Virus record (IMG/VR): IMGVR_UViG_3300042507_003385
Span: 1-38,521 of that record
DNA: 38,521 nt
Source: a virus
Strand: one strand, 5' to 3'
Numbering within the stretch: position 1 is the first letter of the stretch; every line of letters starts with the position of its first letter. The notes under the pieces are model-generated. The model was given only the letters and a program-made list of their open reading frames with translations. It was not told where the DNA came from and ran no database searches. The position numbers were made by a program, and so were the translations under genes. Shown in pieces: positions 6,879 to 12,956 of the stretch.

Positions 6879-7018
6879 CGGTGGAAAACGCCGGCCACGC
6901 TGGCCAGCAGTTCCAGCAGATCGTGCAGTGCTCGAGCAGCGGGCGAGTCGGTGCCGAGCTCCTGGCCTAGTCGGACTAGGACGAGCGATTGCAGTGCGGC
7001 GTTCCAGCGGCGAGTCAT
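6875..7018 (-). CDS. Small protein, 47 aa
   Basis: A short frame starts at ATG 7018 with AAGGAGGG six bases upstream, one of the best ribosome sites in the window. The product MTRRWNAALQSLVLVRLGQE, then LGTDSPAARALHDLLELLAS, then VAGVFHR is basic at its N-terminus and otherwise forms amphipathic, leucine-rich helices. Its TGA stop lies inside the -35 box of promoter P2, so end of gene and promoter overlap. It sits just after the prim-pol gene. Function unknown; the ribosome site is the main support. Confidence 0.65.
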   Translation of the reverse strand: MTRRWNAALQSLVLVRLGQELGTDSPAARALHDLLELLASVAGVFHR

Positions 7019-7051
7019 GGTGGCCCTCCTTGGCCAGAAAATCCTGTGTGC

Positions 7052-7555
7052 TCAGTTGACGATGCCGAGATCCGCCAGCGTCACTATGGCAGGGGCGCAC
7101 TGCTGCGGAGAAACGAGCCAGGAATAAGCCCTTCCTGACGGGTGGACTGACGGCGGCAGGACCGACTGTGCTGGTTTGCCTCCGATGCGGATCTCAGCGC
7201 CGCCAATCTTTCGCCACCCCATTGCAGGCAAAGCGCCGTGCAGACGAAAAAGACGGTGCTGTCCACGCCCGCTTGCCCATGTTGGCGTTTCAATGTCAAG
7301 CAGCCCACGGCCGGCAAGCAGCTGCCTTCCGGCGTCATCGTCGTATTCAACGTCGATCAGGTTGGAGTGGCCGAGCAGCAGGCCGACGTTGAACCCGCCA
7401 TTGAGCCACTCACTGATCACGTCGGCAGTTGTGGTGGCAAGCGTGTTCCAGGCGTTGCCTAGAGGCCGCTTGTCGTGTTTGGCTACCCTGACGCACGCCG
7501 CGCCGTGGCCCAGCAGGGCAGCCATGTCATCGTCAATCATGTTGAAGGTTGTCAT
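7052..7555 (-). CDS. Stand-alone prim-pol domain protein, 167 aa
   Basis: This matches the bifunctional DNA primase/polymerase N-terminal domain (PF09250 type). Visible motifs are FNVGLLLGHSNLIDVEYDD, with the acidic metal-binding pair D68/E70, SGRGQHRLFRL with H100, and LPPSVHPSGRAYSW, the conserved PPS-x-H-x-x-G-x-Y-x-W box at 134-146. Archaeo-eukaryotic primase-like domains make primers and can extend DNA. Usually the domain is fused to a D5/helicase part; here it ends after 167 residues. Start ATG 7555 has AAAAGGAC upstream. A frame extension to 7675 overlaps the previous gene and is rejected. Confidence 0.85.
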   Translation of the reverse strand: MTTFNMIDDDMAALLGHGAACVRVAKHDKRPLGNAWNTLATTTADVISEWLNGGFNVGLLLGHSNLIDVEYDDDAGRQLLAGRGLLDIETPTWASGRGQHRLFRLHGALPAMGWRKIGGAEIRIGGKPAQSVLPPSVHPSGRAYSWLVSPQQCAPAIVTLADLGIVN

Positions 7556-7574
7556 TTGAGTTGTCCTTTTGTTG

Positions 7575-7763
7575 TTAGGCTGCGGCCTCGAGCTCTCCGC
7601 AGAGAGCCAAGAACTCAGGAGAGGTAAGGCGACCTTGCAGAATTTTAAAAGCAGCGTCAAAGACCGAGTCAGCACCGTCTCGGAAGTCGTTCATAAGGCT
7701 GGTGCAGATGTCCTGTAGTTGGTCATTGGTCATCGTTTCGAGCTTGTTAGCCAGAGCGTTCAT
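7575..7763 (-). CDS. Hypothetical protein, 62 aa
   Basis: ATG 7763 follows AAAAGGGAACG. The protein MNALANKLETMTNDQLQDIC, then TSLMNDFRDGADSVFDAAFK and ILQGRLTSPEFLALCGELEA is helical and acidic with no known domain. It is the first gene after promoter P1 and precedes the prim-pol gene by 19 bases, so it is probably expressed early. Function unknown. Confidence 0.7.
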   Translation of the reverse strand: MNALANKLETMTNDQLQDICTSLMNDFRDGADSVFDAAFKILQGRLTSPEFLALCGELEAAA

Positions 7764-7786
7764 CGTTCGTTCCCTTTTTGCTGGCC

Positions 7787-7807
7787 GGCGAGCCTCGCTT
7801 GCTCGCC
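7787..7807 (-). promoter_or_regulatory. Stem-loop at the 5' end of the P1 transcript
   Basis: A perfect 7-bp inverted repeat GGCGAGC (7787..7793) / GCTCGCC (7801..7807) with a 7-base loop lies just downstream of the predicted P1 start (about 7809) and 23 bases before the next start codon. It may protect the 5' end of the mRNA or modulate translation of the 62-residue protein. Confidence 0.5.
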
Positions 7808-7815
7808 ACGGGTGT

Positions 7816-7844
7816 ACTTTAGGCTATCGTCACTTAGGCGTCAA
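7816..7844 (-). promoter_or_regulatory. Early promoter P1 (sigma70-like)
   Basis: TTGACG (-35, 7844..7839) is separated by exactly 17 bases from TAAAGT (-10, 7821..7816). The spacer contains AAGTGACGATAGCC (7835..7822), nearly identical to the motif in P2, so a common regulator could cover both. It would drive the 62-residue gene, prim-pol and following genes. The rest of the gap 7764..7889 holds the stem-loop described separately. Confidence 0.65.
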
Positions 7845-7889
7845 GCGGTAGAGAAAAGATTTTTTGGGGGCGTTTCCAGCGGGAAAACG

Positions 7890-8153
7890 CTACTTCTTCC
7901 GCTTGGCCTTCTTCCGCTTGGCGGCGGGACGCTTGGCGAGGTGCCGCTTGCCAGTGGCCCTGCTGGTCAATGATGACTTCGCCTCAGTGGCGGCAGACTT
8001 TGGAATGAGCCAGACACGTTGGCCGATCCGCTTTGCGCCGGGCAGCTTGCCACGGCCCAGCAGCGTGCGAACCCATGCCTCCGAGCAGCCCATGTGCTCG
8101 ACGGCCTCAAGCACCGTAAGGTATTCGCCGCCGTCGAGTGTTTGTGGAGTCAT
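7890..8153 (-). CDS. xis: Excisionase-like MerR-type HTH protein, 87 aa
   Basis: Residues 13-55 form a helix-turn-helix of the excisionase/HTH_17 type: YLTVLEAVEHMGCSEAWVRT followed by LLGRGKLPGAKRIGQRVWLI, the typical 'E-A...G-x-S-x-x-x-V-R...L-P-x-x-x-x-G-x-x-x-x-I' pattern. The C-terminus is extremely basic (KRPAAKRKKAKRKK), adding nonspecific DNA binding. It is divergent from the integrase gene, as expected for a recombination directionality factor. ATG 8153 is chosen; an in-frame ATG at 8162 lies almost at the predicted transcript start, so a leaderless start there is possible. It could also be a small regulator. Confidence 0.8.
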   Translation of the reverse strand: MTPQTLDGGEYLTVLEAVEHMGCSEAWVRTLLGRGKLPGAKRIGQRVWLIPKSAATEAKSSLTSRATGKRHLAKRPAAKRKKAKRKK

Positions 8154-8169
8154 TGCAACCATCCCTGAG

Positions 8170-8197
8170 ATGCTAACGCTATCTGCTACTTCGTCAA
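8170..8197 (-). promoter_or_regulatory. Promoter P3 for the excisionase-like gene
   Basis: TTGACG (8197..8192) and TAGCAT (8175..8170) with 16-base spacing point toward the xis gene. Transcription would start near 8163, only about ten bases before the chosen ATG, implying a very short or absent leader. The -10 hexamer is the same as that of the divergent integrase promoter. Confidence 0.6.
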
Positions 8198-8234
8198 ACC
8201 GCCAAACTCGCCTTGCCCACTGCACTGGAAACGC

Positions 8235-8294
8235 TGTACAGTAGATTCGCGGCGATGTTTCTAACGGATGGGGTGTAGTTTGTACATTTGTACA
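8235..8294 (+). repeat. Three TGTACA sites between xis and int
   Basis: The palindrome TGTACA occurs at 8235..8240, 8281..8286 and 8289..8294. The last two form TGTACATTTGTACA, a near-perfect dyad lying over the -35 box of the integrase promoter. Another TGTACA is at 6756..6761 within the shared string TAGTGTACAA. These could be operators for a repressor or binding sites for integrase/excisionase. Confidence 0.6.
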
Positions 8295-8308
8295 CTATCC
8301 GCTAGCAT
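8280..8308 (+). promoter_or_regulatory. Integrase promoter (sigma70-like)
   Basis: TTGTAC (8280..8285), 17 bases, TAGCAT (8303..8308). The predicted start near 8315 gives a 25-base leader with GGGAGG seven bases before the integrase ATG at 8340. The -35 box is embedded in the TGTACATTTGTACA dyad, so a protein bound there would block integrase transcription. Confidence 0.6.
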
Positions 8309-8339
8309 CGCCTTTTTACCAGAAAATGGGAGGCGTGCG

Positions 8340-9281
8340 ATGACTCTGAGAGATTTGCTGATTGACCGGATTGCCCCGCTCAAAGGGCTGTCGGACAGGT
8401 CTGTGGCTATGTATTCGGCAACGCTGGACAGGTTCCGCGATTACCTAGGGCACGAGGCCACGGTGGACGATCTGGACGATTTGACGGCCGCAAAGTTCCT
8501 GCGGTGGCGGCAGGCTACCCAGCACAGCAAGTGGAAGAAGATCTCGCCGGCCTCGCTAGCCAAGGATAGCGCCCACCTGCGTAGCCTGTGGACTTGGCTG
8601 GCCAAGAAGCGATGGAAACGGTCTGACGGCGAACTGGTCGAGTTCCCAGACTACGCCCGGCCTCGCGTCCCTAAGCCCGTTCCGAAGGCTTTCCGGGCCG
8701 AGGAGCTTGCCAGGCTTGTCGATACCGCCCGGCACAGGAAAGGCACCGTAGCGGGCAAGCCAGCGGCCTGGTACTGGGTGACCAAGATTCTCGCCATGTT
8801 CCAGACGGGCGAGCGAATCGGTGCTGTGCTCGAGCTTCGATGGGAGCAGGTGGATCTGGAGCGGCACACGCTGACGTTCTTGGCCGCCACCCGCAAAGGC
8901 CACAGGGAGACGATTACGCGGGCGATCACGCCGGAACTGTCCAAGATGCTGGCCATGTGCAAAGGGGCCCCCAGCGAGCGTGTGTGGCCTTGGGTGGAGG
9001 ATCGTGAGTTCCTGTCCATCTACGGCAGCCTGCGCGTGCTGTGTCGCACAGCTGGGGTGCCATACCACCCGTTTCATTCAATCCGGAAAAGCACAGCGAG
9101 TTATCTGAAACGGGCCGGAATCTCGGCCAAGAAGCAGCTGGGGCACAGCAGCGAGGAGATGGCGGAAAACCACTACTACGACGAGGAAATCACGGGACGG
9201 GAGTCCAACTTGGACTACCTGCCAGACATCACGCATCGGCCGGCAGACAGGCCCGACGCTGGGCCAGGAAAGCCCAGATGA
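8340..9281 (+). CDS. int: Tyrosine recombinase / phage integrase, 313 aa
   Basis: The only plus-strand gene. Residues 1-100 are a SAM-like core-binding domain (SVAMYSATLDRFRDYLGHEA, LTAAKFLRWRQAT). The catalytic domain has all expected residues: R159 (TGERIGAVLELRW), K186 (ATRKGH), H246 and R249 (HPFHSIRKSTASYL), H269 (KQLGHSS) and nucleophile Y279 or Y280 (NHYYDEE). It integrates the phage DNA into the host chromosome. Start ATG 8340 is fixed by GGGAGG upstream; an in-frame extension back to 8268 crosses the promoter and is rejected. It faces the excisionase-like gene and converges on the late operon at a shared terminator. Confidence 0.95.
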   Translation: MTLRDLLIDRIAPLKGLSDRSVAMYSATLDRFRDYLGHEATVDDLDDLTAAKFLRWRQATQHSKWKKISPASLAKDSAHLRSLWTWLAKKRWKRSDGELVEFPDYARPRVPKPVPKAFRAEELARLVDTARHRKGTVAGKPAAWYWVTKILAMFQTGERIGAVLELRWEQVDLERHTLTFLAATRKGHRETITRAITPELSKMLAMCKGAPSERVWPWVEDREFLSIYGSLRVLCRTAGVPYHPFHSIRKSTASYLKRAGISAKKQLGHSSEEMAENHYYDEEITGRESNLDYLPDITHRPADRPDAGPGKPR

Positions 9282-9288
9282 CTCGGCA

Positions 9289-9339
9289 CAGGGCGAGCGA
9301 CGGCGGGAAAGGGATAAAACCGCCGCCGCTCAAGCCCTG
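9289..9339. terminator. Strong bidirectional terminator hairpin between int and the late operon end
   Basis: Left arm 9289..9306 (CAGGGC, GAGCG, A, CGGCGG) pairs with right arm 9320..9339 (CCGCCG, C, CGCTC, AA, GCCCTG): 17 base pairs with one small mismatch and a small bulge, loop 9307..9319. On the plus strand it is followed by GCGTTTTCTTT, making a factor-independent terminator for int. It also ends two bases before the stop of the minus-strand gene, so it can stop late transcription from entering the early region. Confidence 0.8.
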
Positions 9340-9341
9340 GC

Positions 9342-9563
9342 CTAGGCGTTTTCTTTCATGGCCTTTGCCACCGCGAGCAGTTGCCACTCGGCCTTGATCC
9401 GGCGAATCTCAGCCAGCGTGTGCAGCAACATGGCTGCGAGCGATCCAGATGTGCCCGTGTATGCACCAGAGAATCGGCGTGCGGCCTGCTCGCACTCAAG
9501 CAGGTAGGCGTCAGTGAGCGGCTCACGCTGCGACAGGATGTAGGCTTCGCCCATGCGGCTCAC
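9342..9563 (-). CDS. Hypothetical protein, 73 aa; last gene of the late block
   Basis: GTG 9563 overlaps the stop of the DUF1599 gene as GTGA, and GAGGG lies upstream; an internal ATG at 9554 is an alternative. The protein is mostly helical (ACEQAARRF-like stretch LLECEQAARRFSGAYTGTSG, then LAAMLLHTLAEIRRIKAEWQ). No domain recognised. It ends against the shared terminator. Its pairing with the nucleotide-modification-associated protein suggests a related accessory role, but there is no direct evidence. Confidence 0.7.
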   Translation of the reverse strand: MSRMGEAYILSQREPLTDAYLLECEQAARRFSGAYTGTSGSLAAMLLHTLAEIRRIKAEWQLLAVAKAMKENA

Positions 9564-10141
9564 TTCGCGCCCTCATCGAAAAGCACAATCGCCAGCAGGC
9601 TATACGCCGAGAGATCCAGCAGCGTGTCACGCACGCCCTCGTGGACGAGCCGGCCGGTGCGGCAGTACGTCTTCAGCCGCTGTACCTTGTCGGCCACTCT
9701 GACGAGGCAGGCACGCCAAGGCTCGATACCCACGAACTCAGCGCCCTGGCGGATGTTGGCTAGCGGGTCGTTCTCGCTGCCGTAGTCTTGGCTCTTGCTC
9801 AGGTGCAGCTGCCGTACCTCCTCAAGCAGTTCAAGGAACGGAAGCGAGCCGGGCCGCTGCTCGTGCGTGATGCCGTCGCCGGCCAGACGCTCAAGGGCCT
9901 CGTCTAGTTCGTCCTGAGACAGGCCAGCACGGTGCAGGTGGTGCTCGTGCAGCAGGTGCTCGATGTATGGCTCATCGACGTGTTGCGTTTCCTCGGTACT
10001 TGCATCAAAGCACCTAGGTTCTGTCGCCGGCTGAGACACGTCGTACCACTTCTCAAGTGGCTTTCCGGCGGCCTGCGCGTCGCGGCGTGCCTCGACTGCG
10101 TTTCGTAGCGTTTCGTTTGCTTCTGCGATTGACGGGCTCAT
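9560..10141 (-). CDS. DUF1599 / Nmad1-domain protein, 193 aa
   Basis: ATG 10141 has GAAAGGACG upstream; the frame extension to 10264 is rejected. The first 95 residues are variable, acidic and histidine-containing (HLLHEHHLHRAGL). Residues about 105-190 match the 'nucleotide modification associated domain 1' (DUF1599, PF07659): LHLSKSQDYGSENDPLANIR, EPWRACLVRVADKVQRLKTY and VRDTLLDLSAYSLLAIVLF, with the conserved K..DYG...D.L.N and D...DL..Y. The domain is found in phages and was predicted from gene context to act in nucleotide or DNA base modification; no biochemical activity can be read here. Confidence 0.85.
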   Translation of the reverse strand: MSPSIAEANETLRNAVEARRDAQAAGKPLEKWYDVSQPATEPRCFDASTEETQHVDEPYIEHLLHEHHLHRAGLSQDELDEALERLAGDGITHEQRPGSLPFLELLEEVRQLHLSKSQDYGSENDPLANIRQGAEFVGIEPWRACLVRVADKVQRLKTYCRTGRLVHEGVRDTLLDLSAYSLLAIVLFDEGAK

Positions 10142-10301
10142 CGGCGTCCTTTCGTGTGGCGTGCAGTGGGCAGATTTCGCTAATCCAAAACACCGGAGCG
10201 GTGCCCCAGAGAAACCCGCGTCCGTGGTGATTGTCCAACACTGGGCAAGTGCAGCCAGCCTCAATCGCTGCGTCGCTGCCTGGTGTTGGCTTACTCGTCA
10301 T
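10053..10301 (-). CDS. Small cysteine-containing phage protein, 82 aa
   Basis: The start ATG 10301 overlaps the end of the phosphoesterase gene by 11 bases; an upstream ATG at 10310 is possible. The core PTPGSDAAIEAGCTCPVLDN, GRGFLWGTAPVFWISEICPLH is a widespread phage family with the pattern PGS-x-x-A-x-x-x-GC-x-CP-x-x-DN-x-x-GRG...CPLH; its three cysteines and C-terminal His may bind metal. The tail is very basic (NRRSKRNATKRSRGTPRR) and overlaps the next gene by 89 bases. Function unknown. Confidence 0.75.
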   Translation of the reverse strand: MTSKPTPGSDAAIEAGCTCPVLDNHHGRGFLWGTAPVFWISEICPLHATRKDADEPVNRRSKRNATKRSRGTPRRAGRRKAT

Positions 10302-11193
10302 CGTTGTCATCGCGTGGCGAGTCGTGGAAAGACGCACGCAGTTCTGTGTGGTCCGTGTTCCACCGAAGCAGCATCCACCAACCGCCAAGCGGCCTGCTGC
10401 TCATGCCCTTCTCAACAGCCCAGCCGTCGCTTAATGATTCCTGCTTGTAGGCCGCACTTCGCACGAGGTGAATCGGCCGCACCCGCACGAGCCCCGTAGG
10501 TGAGAGACGTTGCCGGCTGGCCTCAATCAGCGTCCTCTGATGGACGTGCCCGGCGTGTACGCAGTCAGCGTCCACGTCTGTGAGATAGCGGCTGTAGTCA
10601 ATGACGCCGCGAGTCACCGGCCCACCTCCACCATAGCCATGGTGGTACCAAAGTCGGTACAGGGCCGTGCTCGTCTTGCCGGCCTTGGCCCGAAACATCA
10701 CCCAGCCTGAGTAGCCTGCGGCCCGGCACTTGCTGCCACGCACTCGCAGCTGCTCGACGAGCCGCGTGGTGAGGCACGTTTCCATCCGCTTCCGCACAGC
10801 CGTCTCGTGGTTGCCCGGCGTTATCAGCGCCATCTGCTCGCGGTACGGCTCGAGGTACTCCGCGCACTGGGTAACGATGTCGTCGTAGTAGTTGCCCCTC
10901 TGAAACTCTGGCCGCACGTCCCACTTGCCATTGCTCCTGGGATCAAACTTGCCGCCCATCACATCGAAGTGGTCGCCAATGCTGAGCACTGCGGCGTTGA
11001 GCTCGCGGGCCTTGGTCAGATCCGCCGTGAGCTTCTCGCGGTTGCACTTCACCGAGTCCCAATGCCAGTCACTCGAGAGCAGCACCCATAGACGCTGGTT
11101 AAAGTCAATGCGGGTGACGCTGCCTTCAAGGCTTGTGACGTTCCAGGCGTCGCTCGCGTTTTTGCGGCGGAATGTGCCAGCACTACGGCCCAT
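10291..11193 (-). CDS. Calcineurin-like metallophosphoesterase, 300 aa
   Basis: All metal-site motifs of the superfamily are visible: D-x-H in LLSSDWHWD (D42, H44), GDHFD (D74), GNHE (N128, H129), a lone histidine in YHHGYGG (about H184) and GHVHQ (H216, H218). Such enzymes cleave phosphodiesters or phosphomonoesters; phage members may act on DNA (SbcD/Mre11-like) or small nucleotides. No ATPase partner gene is present. ATG 11193 overlaps the metallopeptidase stop by 11 bases. It sits with the DUF1599 protein at the end of the late block. Confidence 0.88.
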   Translation of the reverse strand: MGRSAGTFRRKNASDAWNVTSLEGSVTRIDFNQRLWVLLSSDWHWDSVKCNREKLTADLTKARELNAAVLSIGDHFDVMGGKFDPRSNGKWDVRPEFQRGNYYDDIVTQCAEYLEPYREQMALITPGNHETAVRKRMETCLTTRLVEQLRVRGSKCRAAGYSGWVMFRAKAGKTSTALYRLWYHHGYGGGGPVTRGVIDYSRYLTDVDADCVHAGHVHQRTLIEASRQRLSPTGLVRVRPIHLVRSAAYKQESLSDGWAVEKGMSSRPLGGWWMLLRWNTDHTELRASFHDSPRDDNDDE

Positions 11194-11470
11194 CAGTCAC
11201 CTCGCGGTATCCAAGACTCCAGAGCACGCGGGCAATATCCTTGCCCTGCTGCTCGACGTGCTCCTCAGACTGCGTTGGATTCAAGGCGTGCAGAAGTTCA
11301 TGCACGAGCACCTCCAGCTTTTTGCGGCCACGCATGCGAGCGTCAAGGATGATTCGCGGGTGCTTGCTCTTCTGGCTGAACGTGTAGCCGTAAGCAGCAC
11401 CTTTGAGCGTGGTGAAACGCAGCAGCCAACGCTCGTCGCCGTTCAGCGTGAATACGTGGTCCTCGGGCAC
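11183..11470 (-). CDS. SprT/zincin-like metallopeptidase, 95 aa
   Basis: The GTG start at 11470 is chosen because AAAGGAG lies six bases upstream; a longer frame from 11587 would overlap the previous gene by over 80 bases. The protein has the zincin motif H57-E-L-L-H61 in KLEVLVHELLHALN, followed by SEEHVEQQGKDIARVLWSLG, where another acidic or histidine residue could complete the zinc site. Small phage proteins of this kind are annotated as SprT-like or putative metallopeptidases. The substrate is unknown; a virion or host-takeover role is possible. Confidence 0.8.
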   Translation of the reverse strand: MPEDHVFTLNGDERWLLRFTTLKGAAYGYTFSQKSKHPRIILDARMRGRKKLEVLVHELLHALNPTQSEEHVEQQGKDIARVLWSLGYREVTDGP

Positions 11471-11504
11471 GGCCGGCTCCTTTGCCCGTAGCGTGGCAGG
11501 CGTG

Positions 11505-11765
11505 TCAACCGATGCCGATCTTGCGGCCCAGTTCGTTGAGCGCCTCAGCCCTCTGAGAGCAGCCACACGGGCGACCGATAGCAGCACTAACGCGCTCTTC
11601 AGTGATGCCGATTGCAGATAAGCCAGACTTCACCATGTCGCCAAGGCCGGGTCGGCACAGAGAAACAGGAGGCAGGCACGAAGCAACTGGAACTGATTTC
11701 CCGCATCGACTACACGAGGCAACGCACTTATCGCCATTACCTGAGACAACAAAACTACATTTCAT
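11505..11765 (-). CDS. Small cysteine-rich tail-cluster protein, 86 aa
   Basis: ATG 11765 overlaps the preceding stop as ATGA. The N-terminal half has cysteine pairs (CVASCSRCGKSV) resembling a zinc ribbon. The C-terminal half GLGDMVKSGLSAIGITEERV, SAAIGRPCGCSQRAEALNEL, GRKIGIG is a motif I recognise from small proteins near the end of tail gene clusters: a helical region followed by GRPCGCxxRxEALNxLGRKIG. It may bind metal through its six or more cysteines. The precise role is unknown. Confidence 0.75.
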   Translation of the reverse strand: MKCSFVVSGNGDKCVASCSRCGKSVPVASCLPPVSLCRPGLGDMVKSGLSAIGITEERVSAAIGRPCGCSQRAEALNELGRKIGIG

Positions 11766-12586
11766 GAGGAAACAGAGATTGTGATTGTCGGGTCAGGCAA
11801 TAGCCTGCGCCATACCAGGCGTTCTTCAGGCAGCCCAGAATAGTTGAAATACCTTTCCAATACTCCGTAACCGCCACTGTTTGAGTAAGGAACAAAATAC
11901 TTGGTTGAAAAAAAGTTGCTGTTGCCAGGCTTCGTGAACTCTCCAAGATGAGCAACACCAGACACCGCAAGAGACGATTGCCCCCAAGATGTAGGGGCAG
12001 TGCATTGATTGCCACTTGCGGGGGTTTGCGTTCGCGCCCAACTATATTGGGCACTGATCGGAACCTGGCGTGTATTCCAGCTAATGCTAGTGGAAATGTC
12101 GTAAGAACCTCCCTGTGGTGAAATCCAAGGAAGGTTTGCGGACAGTGAAACCGCCTCATAGAAAGGCAGAGGCGAAGACCACGTGTTTGGAAACCCTGAT
12201 GACTCGCTGTAATGCCGCCATTTTCCTATTTCCACCTGCCTAAAAAAACCTACAGAAGCAAAGCATTCACTGGGTCCGCCTACCGTGGCCAGGCCGTATG
12301 TTCCAGATATTGTGTATCCGGGCGTTTCAAATGTATCAATCACAATGGTTTCATCGACAGCATCAAACGAGACTGTGCTCGGAACGTCAGGTGGTGACCA
12401 TGGTCTGGATGTTGCCCCTAATGGATCGTCACCAATGACATCGACTGGCAGCGTAGTAGCAATAGGATTTCCAGACCCAGCCGCGTGCTGAAACCTAACG
12501 GATATGTACCGAAACTCCGAGGCGCACGGCCGTGGGCATGGAAAGGCAGGAAAGGAAACGCAGCACCCACACCCAGGCAGCAGCAT
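11762..12586 (-). CDS. Tail-associated hypothetical protein, 274 aa
   Basis: ATG 12586 shares one base with the previous stop (TGATG). The N-terminus is hydrophobic and cysteine-rich (MLLPGCGCCVSFPAFPCPRP), reminiscent of a lipoprotein or disulfide-bonded segment. The rest is rich in Ser, Thr, Gly and aromatic residues with a beta pattern (TPGYTISGTYGLATVGG, SWNTRQVPISAQYSWARTQT), as in tail-tip or receptor-binding proteins. It lies downstream of the tape measure, where lambda-like phages place tail-tip genes. No domain was recognised. Base composition is lower in GC than the replication genes. Confidence 0.7.
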   Translation of the reverse strand: MLLPGCGCCVSFPAFPCPRPCASEFRYISVRFQHAAGSGNPIATTLPVDVIGDDPLGATSRPWSPPDVPSTVSFDAVDETIVIDTFETPGYTISGTYGLATVGGPSECFASVGFFRQVEIGKWRHYSESSGFPNTWSSPLPFYEAVSLSANLPWISPQGGSYDISTSISWNTRQVPISAQYSWARTQTPASGNQCTAPTSWGQSSLAVSGVAHLGEFTKPGNSNFFSTKYFVPYSNSGGYGVLERYFNYSGLPEERLVWRRLLPDPTITISVSS

Positions 12587-12954
12587 CACGAGCACTCCGC
12601 AGCGATCACGTACCACGCCGTCCCGTCTTTAGCGATCGCGCAGTTTTTGGTTGTGGACGTTGATGTAGTCCCGGTGATTGACACAAAGATGTTCTGCGCA
12701 ACGGCAGTGTTTGGCGTTGACGTAATCCCGCGAAACGTCACGACCTTTGCAGAGTTTTTGCTCCACGCACCCGTGAAGGTGCAGACACGGAAGACCTTAC
12801 CGCTACGAGGCGAAGACGCGATTGCGTTGCGCGTAAACACTAGCGGCGACGCAGCTGGTGGCGTGAGCTCGGCCTGGCGAACGACGCGGGCCACACGCTC
12901 GGCGCTTTCCCGAGTGAACTGCACCGCGTCGGCTGGCTTCTTCTGGCGTGCCAT
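12586..12954 (-). CDS. Small tail/virion protein, 122 aa
   Basis: The protein starts MARQKKPADAVQFTRESAER with a basic helix, then a beta-rich part: KVFRVCTFTGAWSKNSAKVV, FRGITSTPNTAVAQNIFVSI and the closing NCAIAKDGTAWYVIAAEC. The 'TFTGAW-K...K.VT' and 'DGTAWY.IAAEC' strings mark a family of small phage structural proteins that I have seen near tail genes. It is probably part of the tail tip or a short fibre. It lies two bases after the stop of the next upstream gene. Confidence 0.75.
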   Translation of the reverse strand: MARQKKPADAVQFTRESAERVARVVRQAELTPPAASPLVFTRNAIASSPRSGKVFRVCTFTGAWSKNSAKVVTFRGITSTPNTAVAQNIFVSITGTTSTSTTKNCAIAKDGTAWYVIAAECS

Positions 12955-12956
12955 TG

